A stretch of 64,000 nucleotides of DNA, taken from the NCBI RefSeq assembly GCF_900112065.1, contig NZ_FOKE01000003.1, positions 446,957 to 510,956 of the forward strand, read 5' to 3'. Source of the DNA: Cohnella sp. OV330. GTDB lineage: Bacteria > Bacillota > Bacilli > Paenibacillales > Paenibacillaceae. The position numbers were made by a program, and so were the translations under genes. The notes beneath the pieces are model-generated. The model was not told the origin of the DNA, ran no database searches, and saw nothing but the letters and a program-made list of their open reading frames with translations. Below, one piece after another: positions 61,081 through 64,000 of this stretch; within the stretch, counting starts at the first letter, position 1, and each line of letters starts with the position of its first letter.

Positions 61081-62243
61081 TGGCGAAGGACAAACGCATC
61101 ATCCGTTTCGGCGTCATCGGCTGCGGTCTCATGGGGAAGGAGTTCGCCAGCGCCGCCGCGCGGTGGTGCCATCTGACGGACGTGGGCTTCGAGCCGCGCA
61201 TCGTTGCCGTCTGCGACGCCAATCCGGTTGCGACCGAGTGGTTCGTCGACAATGTGCCGAGCGTCGTCCATGCTTACGGCGATTATCGCGAGCTGCTCGC
61301 CAATCCCGACGTAGACGCCGTCTACTGCGCCGTGCCTCATAATCTGCATCAGCAGATTTACGTCGATATCATCCGTTCCGGCAAGCATCTGCTCGGCGAA
61401 AAGCCGTTCGGCATCGATCGCGAAGCCAACGCCGCGGTTACCGAGGCGCTCGCCCGGCATCCCGAGGTTATCGTACGGTGCTCGTCGGAATTTCCTTTTT
61501 ACCCCGGCGCGCAGCAGATCGTAAAATGGGTGAACGAGGGCCGTTTCGGCCGGATCATCGAGGTGGAGGCCGGATTCTGGCATTCGAGCGACCTCGATCC
61601 GAACAAGCCGATCAACTGGAAGCGGCGCATCGCGACGAACGGCGAATACGGCTGCATGGGCGATCTCGGCATGCACGTTCTGCATCTGCCGCTTCGCTTC
61701 GGCTGGAAGCCGAAGAGCGTGCGCGCATTGCTGTCGAAGATCGTGCCGGAGCGTCCGGACGGCAAGGGCGGCATGGTGCCGTGCGAGACGTGGGACAACG
61801 CGATTCTCGCTTGCGACGTCGAGACGGACGGCCAGCGGTTCCCGATGGTGCTGTCCACCAAGCGCATCGCGCCAGGACATGCCAACACTTGGTTTATCCG
61901 CATCCAAGGGACGGATTTCTCGGCCGAGTTCACGACCAAAAATCCGAAGCAGGTCGGCTCGCTTCCTTACGAGCCTGGCGCCGCGCAAGCTTGGCACGTC
62001 GTGGATGCGCCTTACAAATCGGCCTACGGGACGATTACGGGCGGCATTTTCGAATTCGGGTTTTCCGATTCGATCCTGCAAATGTGGGCGGCCTTCTGCG
62101 ACGAGCTGGTCAGCCGCGACGGGATGAGCCAGCCGTTCCGCTGCGCGACGCCCGAGGAGGCGTCCGCCAGCCATCTCGTCTTCACCGCGGCGCTCGAGTC
62201 GGAGCGCACGGGCAACACGATCGCGATCGACTGGGAGGAATAA
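61080..62243 (+). CDS. Gfo/Idh/MocA-family oxidoreductase (387 aa)
   Basis: N-terminal Rossmann GVIGCGLMGKEFASAA and the family motif GEKPFGIDREAN (catalytic Lys), then the alpha/beta C-terminal domain (AGFWHSSDLDPNKP). NAD(P)-dependent oxidation of a sugar or cyclitol. Its ATG shares an A with the stop of the aldolase gene (TAATG), so the two are translationally coupled. Substrate unknown. Confidence 0.93.
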   Translation: MAKDKRIIRFGVIGCGLMGKEFASAAARWCHLTDVGFEPRIVAVCDANPVATEWFVDNVPSVVHAYGDYRELLANPDVDAVYCAVPHNLHQQIYVDIIRSGKHLLGEKPFGIDREANAAVTEALARHPEVIVRCSSEFPFYPGAQQIVKWVNEGRFGRIIEVEAGFWHSSDLDPNKPINWKRRIATNGEYGCMGDLGMHVLHLPLRFGWKPKSVRALLSKIVPERPDGKGGMVPCETWDNAILACDVETDGQRFPMVLSTKRIAPGHANTWFIRIQGTDFSAEFTTKNPKQVGSLPYEPGAAQAWHVVDAPYKSAYGTITGGIFEFGFSDSILQMWAAFCDELVSRDGMSQPFRCATPEEASASHLVFTAALESERTGNTIAIDWEE

Positions 62244-62245
62244 AC

Positions 62246-63445
62246 GTGACCGACCGCGCAGCGGACATCGTCGTCGCCGGACACATCTGCCTGGATATCA
62301 TTCCGGCGCTGCCCTCGCATCCCGAAGGCTTAAGCCAGCTGCTGGCGCCGGGCAAGCTGGTCGAGATCGGGCCGGCCAGTCTGTCGACGGGCGGCGCCGT
62401 AGCGAACACGGGGCTCGCCTTGCGGCGGCTCGGCTTCGGCGCGCGTCTCATGGGCAAGATCGGGGACGACGCCTTCGGGCGCTCGATCAAGGAATGCCTC
62501 GACGCCTACGGCGCCGGCGCGAGCGACGGGATGATCGTATCGGCGGGCGAGAGCAGCTCCTACACGATCGTCATCAGCCCGCCGGGGATCGATCGCCTGT
62601 TCCTTCACGCGACGGGAACTAACGATACGTTCGCCGCTTCCGACGTTTCTTCGGAAGCGCTTGCGGGCACGCGGCTGTTTCACTTCGGCTATCCGCCGCT
62701 CATGCGCGGCATGTACGAGCGGGGCGGCGAGGAGCTCGTTCGGCTGCTTGCGCGCGCGAAGGAGGCGGGGGCGACCGTGTCGCTAGATATGGCCAGGCCC
62801 GACCCGGCCTCCGACGCGGGACGCGCGGATTGGCCGGCGATTCTCGCCCGGGCGCTGCCGCATGTCGACGTTTTCCTGCCGAGCCTGGAGGAGATTCTGT
62901 TCATGCTCCGGCCGGACACGTACCGGGAACTGTCGGCGCGCAGCGGCGGCGAGGAGCTGCTCGGCTTGGCGGACGGTGCGCTGCTGTCTTCGCTCGGCGA
63001 GGAGCTGCTGGCCCTTGGCGTCGCGGTAGCCGGCATCAAGCTGGGCGAGCATGGGCTGTACGTCCGCACGGCGGCGGATGCCGCTCGCCTGCAGGCGATG
63101 GGCGCCTGCGCGCCGGGCGCGGACGCGATCGGCGACTGGCTGGGGCGCGAACTGCTCGCGCCGTGCTTCGCGGTCGACGTCGAGGGCACGACGGGCGCCG
63201 GCGACTGCACGATCGCCGGGCTGCTCGGCGGGCTCGCGAGCGGCTTGACGCTCGAGCGGTCGCTGCTTAGCGCCGTCGGCACGGGCGCGTGCAACGTCGA
63301 GCGTGCCGACGCCGTCAGCGGCATTCCGCGCTGGGAGGATCTCCAGCGCCGCATCCACGCCGGCTGGCAGCAGCGGACGCCGGTTCTGGCGCTTCGGGGC
63401 TGGACGCGGCTCGCGGAGAGCGGGCTCTGGAGCAGTGCGCGCTAG
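62246..63445 (+). CDS. PfkB-family carbohydrate kinase (399 aa)
   Basis: Ribokinase fold: N-terminal ICLDIIPALP, LSTGGAVANTGLALRRLGF and GKIGDDAFG, C-terminal ATP/anion-hole motif VEGTTGAGDCTIAGLLGGL with the catalytic Asp. About 60-80 residues longer than usual because of an insert near 230-310 and a C-terminal extension. GTG start, GGAGGA lying inside the end of the previous gene. Third gene of the aldolase-dehydrogenase-kinase operon; its product may be the substrate for the aldolase. Confidence 0.92.
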   Translation: MTDRAADIVVAGHICLDIIPALPSHPEGLSQLLAPGKLVEIGPASLSTGGAVANTGLALRRLGFGARLMGKIGDDAFGRSIKECLDAYGAGASDGMIVSAGESSSYTIVISPPGIDRLFLHATGTNDTFAASDVSSEALAGTRLFHFGYPPLMRGMYERGGEELVRLLARAKEAGATVSLDMARPDPASDAGRADWPAILARALPHVDVFLPSLEEILFMLRPDTYRELSARSGGEELLGLADGALLSSLGEELLALGVAVAGIKLGEHGLYVRTAADAARLQAMGACAPGADAIGDWLGRELLAPCFAVDVEGTTGAGDCTIAGLLGGLASGLTLERSLLSAVGTGACNVERADAVSGIPRWEDLQRRIHAGWQQRTPVLALRGWTRLAESGLWSSAR

Positions 63446-63980
63446 GTCTGGCGGGAGGCGCGTAGGGGGAGCCAGCTCGGTTGGGAGATAAGGCGCAAAT
63501 GCGCTTATCTGACGGTGGCGGCAGCCTCATCTGGTTGAGATAGGGTGCAAATGCACCTATCCGCGGGAGACGGCAACCTGATCTGGCCGAGATAAGGTGC
63601 AAATGCGTCTATCGGACGGTGGCGGCAGCCTGATCTGGCTGAGATAAGGTGCAAATGCGCTTATCGGCGGGAGCTGGCAGTCTGATCTGGCCGAGATAAG
63701 GTGCAAATGCACCTATTGGCACTGAGTTACACGGTTTTACCGCGCAACTGGCGCTCGCAGCCCGAGGTTTGCCCGGAGTTACGCGATTTTACCGCGCAAC
63801 TGGCACTCGCAGCCCGCGTTTTGCCCGGAGTTACACGGTTTTACCCCGCAACTGCGGTGCCGGCAGCCTCATCTAACCGAGATAAGGTGCAAATGCGCAT
63901 ATTGGCCGGCGCCGGTACCCAAATCGAGTCCTATACGGCATCTCCTATACAGACAAACATTTTAAAGAGGAGCGATACCG
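63446..63980. other. 535-bp intergenic region with a mosaic repeat array
   Basis: Apart from about 40 bp after the kinase stop and about 75 bp before the next gene, the space is filled with two kinds of 52-bp tandem units (see the repeat entry). No gene or clear terminator was found. AAAGAGGAG before 63981 marks the next gene. Confidence 0.75.
63485..63905. repeat. Mosaic array of two 52-bp tandem unit types
   Basis: Type A units start at 63485, 63537, 63589, 63641 and 63693, each exactly 52 bp from the last, with core GAGATAAGGTGCAAATGC and a hairpin of the form GATAAGGYGC-AAAT-GCRCTTATC. Type B units (GAGTTACACGGTTTTACCGC) start at 63724, 63776 and 63828, again 52 bp apart. A further type A core starts at 63879. 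The third B unit carries the type A tail (GCCGGCAGCCTCATCT), so B and A units have recombined. Type B is the module seen at 1-80. Confidence 0.9.
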
Positions 63981-64000
63981 ATGAGCATCAGACGCAGCGA
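63981..64000 (+). CDS. Start of a gene cut by the window edge
   Basis: AAAGAGGAG (63964-63972) lies 8 bp before an ATG that opens MSIRRS. Only six full codons are visible, so no identity can be given. Confidence 0.55.

Noticed and set aside
63485-63905. CRISPR array
   Set aside because: The whole 52-bp unit repeats, including the part that would be the spacer; no cas genes nearby.

Overview
The window reads as a chromosomal segment of a GC-rich, endospore-forming Firmicute of the Paenibacillus/Cohnella type. Supporting signs are strong AGGAGG ribosome binding sites, frequent GTG/TTG starts, YesM/YesN-type and Bce-type two-component systems, a CcpN regulator, lipoprotein-anchored CUT1 sugar ABC transporters without their own ATPase, and AraM/EgsA and AraB of the Bacillus type. 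No rRNA, tRNA, prophage, transposase or CRISPR array was seen. This is from reading alone; no database search was run.

Layout. 1-3.9 kb: tail of a 52-bp tandem array, then a gluconeogenesis module (SR1P-like peptide, pyruvate phosphate dikinase, CcpN). 4.0-9.0 kb: LysE exporter, then a LacI regulator and a GH38 alpha-mannosidase sharing a palindromic operator. 9.1-11.6 kb: a Rieske ferredoxin and fatty-acid-desaturase-like oxygenase (MocE/MocD-like pair) divergent from an AraC regulator. 11.9-24.4 kb: a polysaccharide locus with a secreted BNR_4 propeller protein, a sulfatase, a YesM/YesN pair, a sugar ABC transporter, a heparinase II/III-family lyase and a KdgF-like cupin. Together these suggest a sulfated, uronic-acid-containing polymer. 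24.6-31.6 kb: a 51-bp minisatellite and an oligopeptide (Opp/Dpp) ABC operon split by another ~51-bp repeat. 31.7-38.0 kb: Uma2 nuclease-like protein, polysaccharide deacetylase, and a BceAB/BceRS module. 38.1-54.6 kb: EgsA (AraM), then a large operon. 54.7-59.7 kb: an SDR and a GntR regulator, a small acidic protein, and glycolate oxidase subunits GlcD/GlcF. 59.8-63.4 kb: small membrane protein, then an aldolase, Gfo/Idh dehydrogenase and PfkB kinase operon. 63.4-64 kb: a mosaic 52-bp repeat array and the first codons of the next gene.

The most notable system is 40.5-54.6 kb. Two GH172 (formerly DUF2961) enzymes, a lipoprotein of the DUF4185/GH183 family, an AraB-type ribulokinase, a complete SBP plus two-permease importer, two large cytoplasmic enzymes of uncertain family, and AraC and LacI regulators lie together on one strand or divergent from it. 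GH172 and GH183 are the families shown in 2023 to contain exo- and endo-D-arabinan-degrading enzymes acting on mycobacterial arabinogalactan and lipoarabinomannan. The layout fits a scavenging pathway: surface endo-cleavage, import of oligosaccharides, cytoplasmic exo-trimming, then phosphorylation of the derived pentulose. The D-arabinan substrate is an inference from family membership and context.

A second theme is the intergenic DNA. Four separate places (1-80, 24663-24998, 28845-29040, 63485-63905) carry tandem arrays of unrelated sequence but nearly the same unit length (50-52 bp, close to five helical turns), most with a small hairpin per unit.
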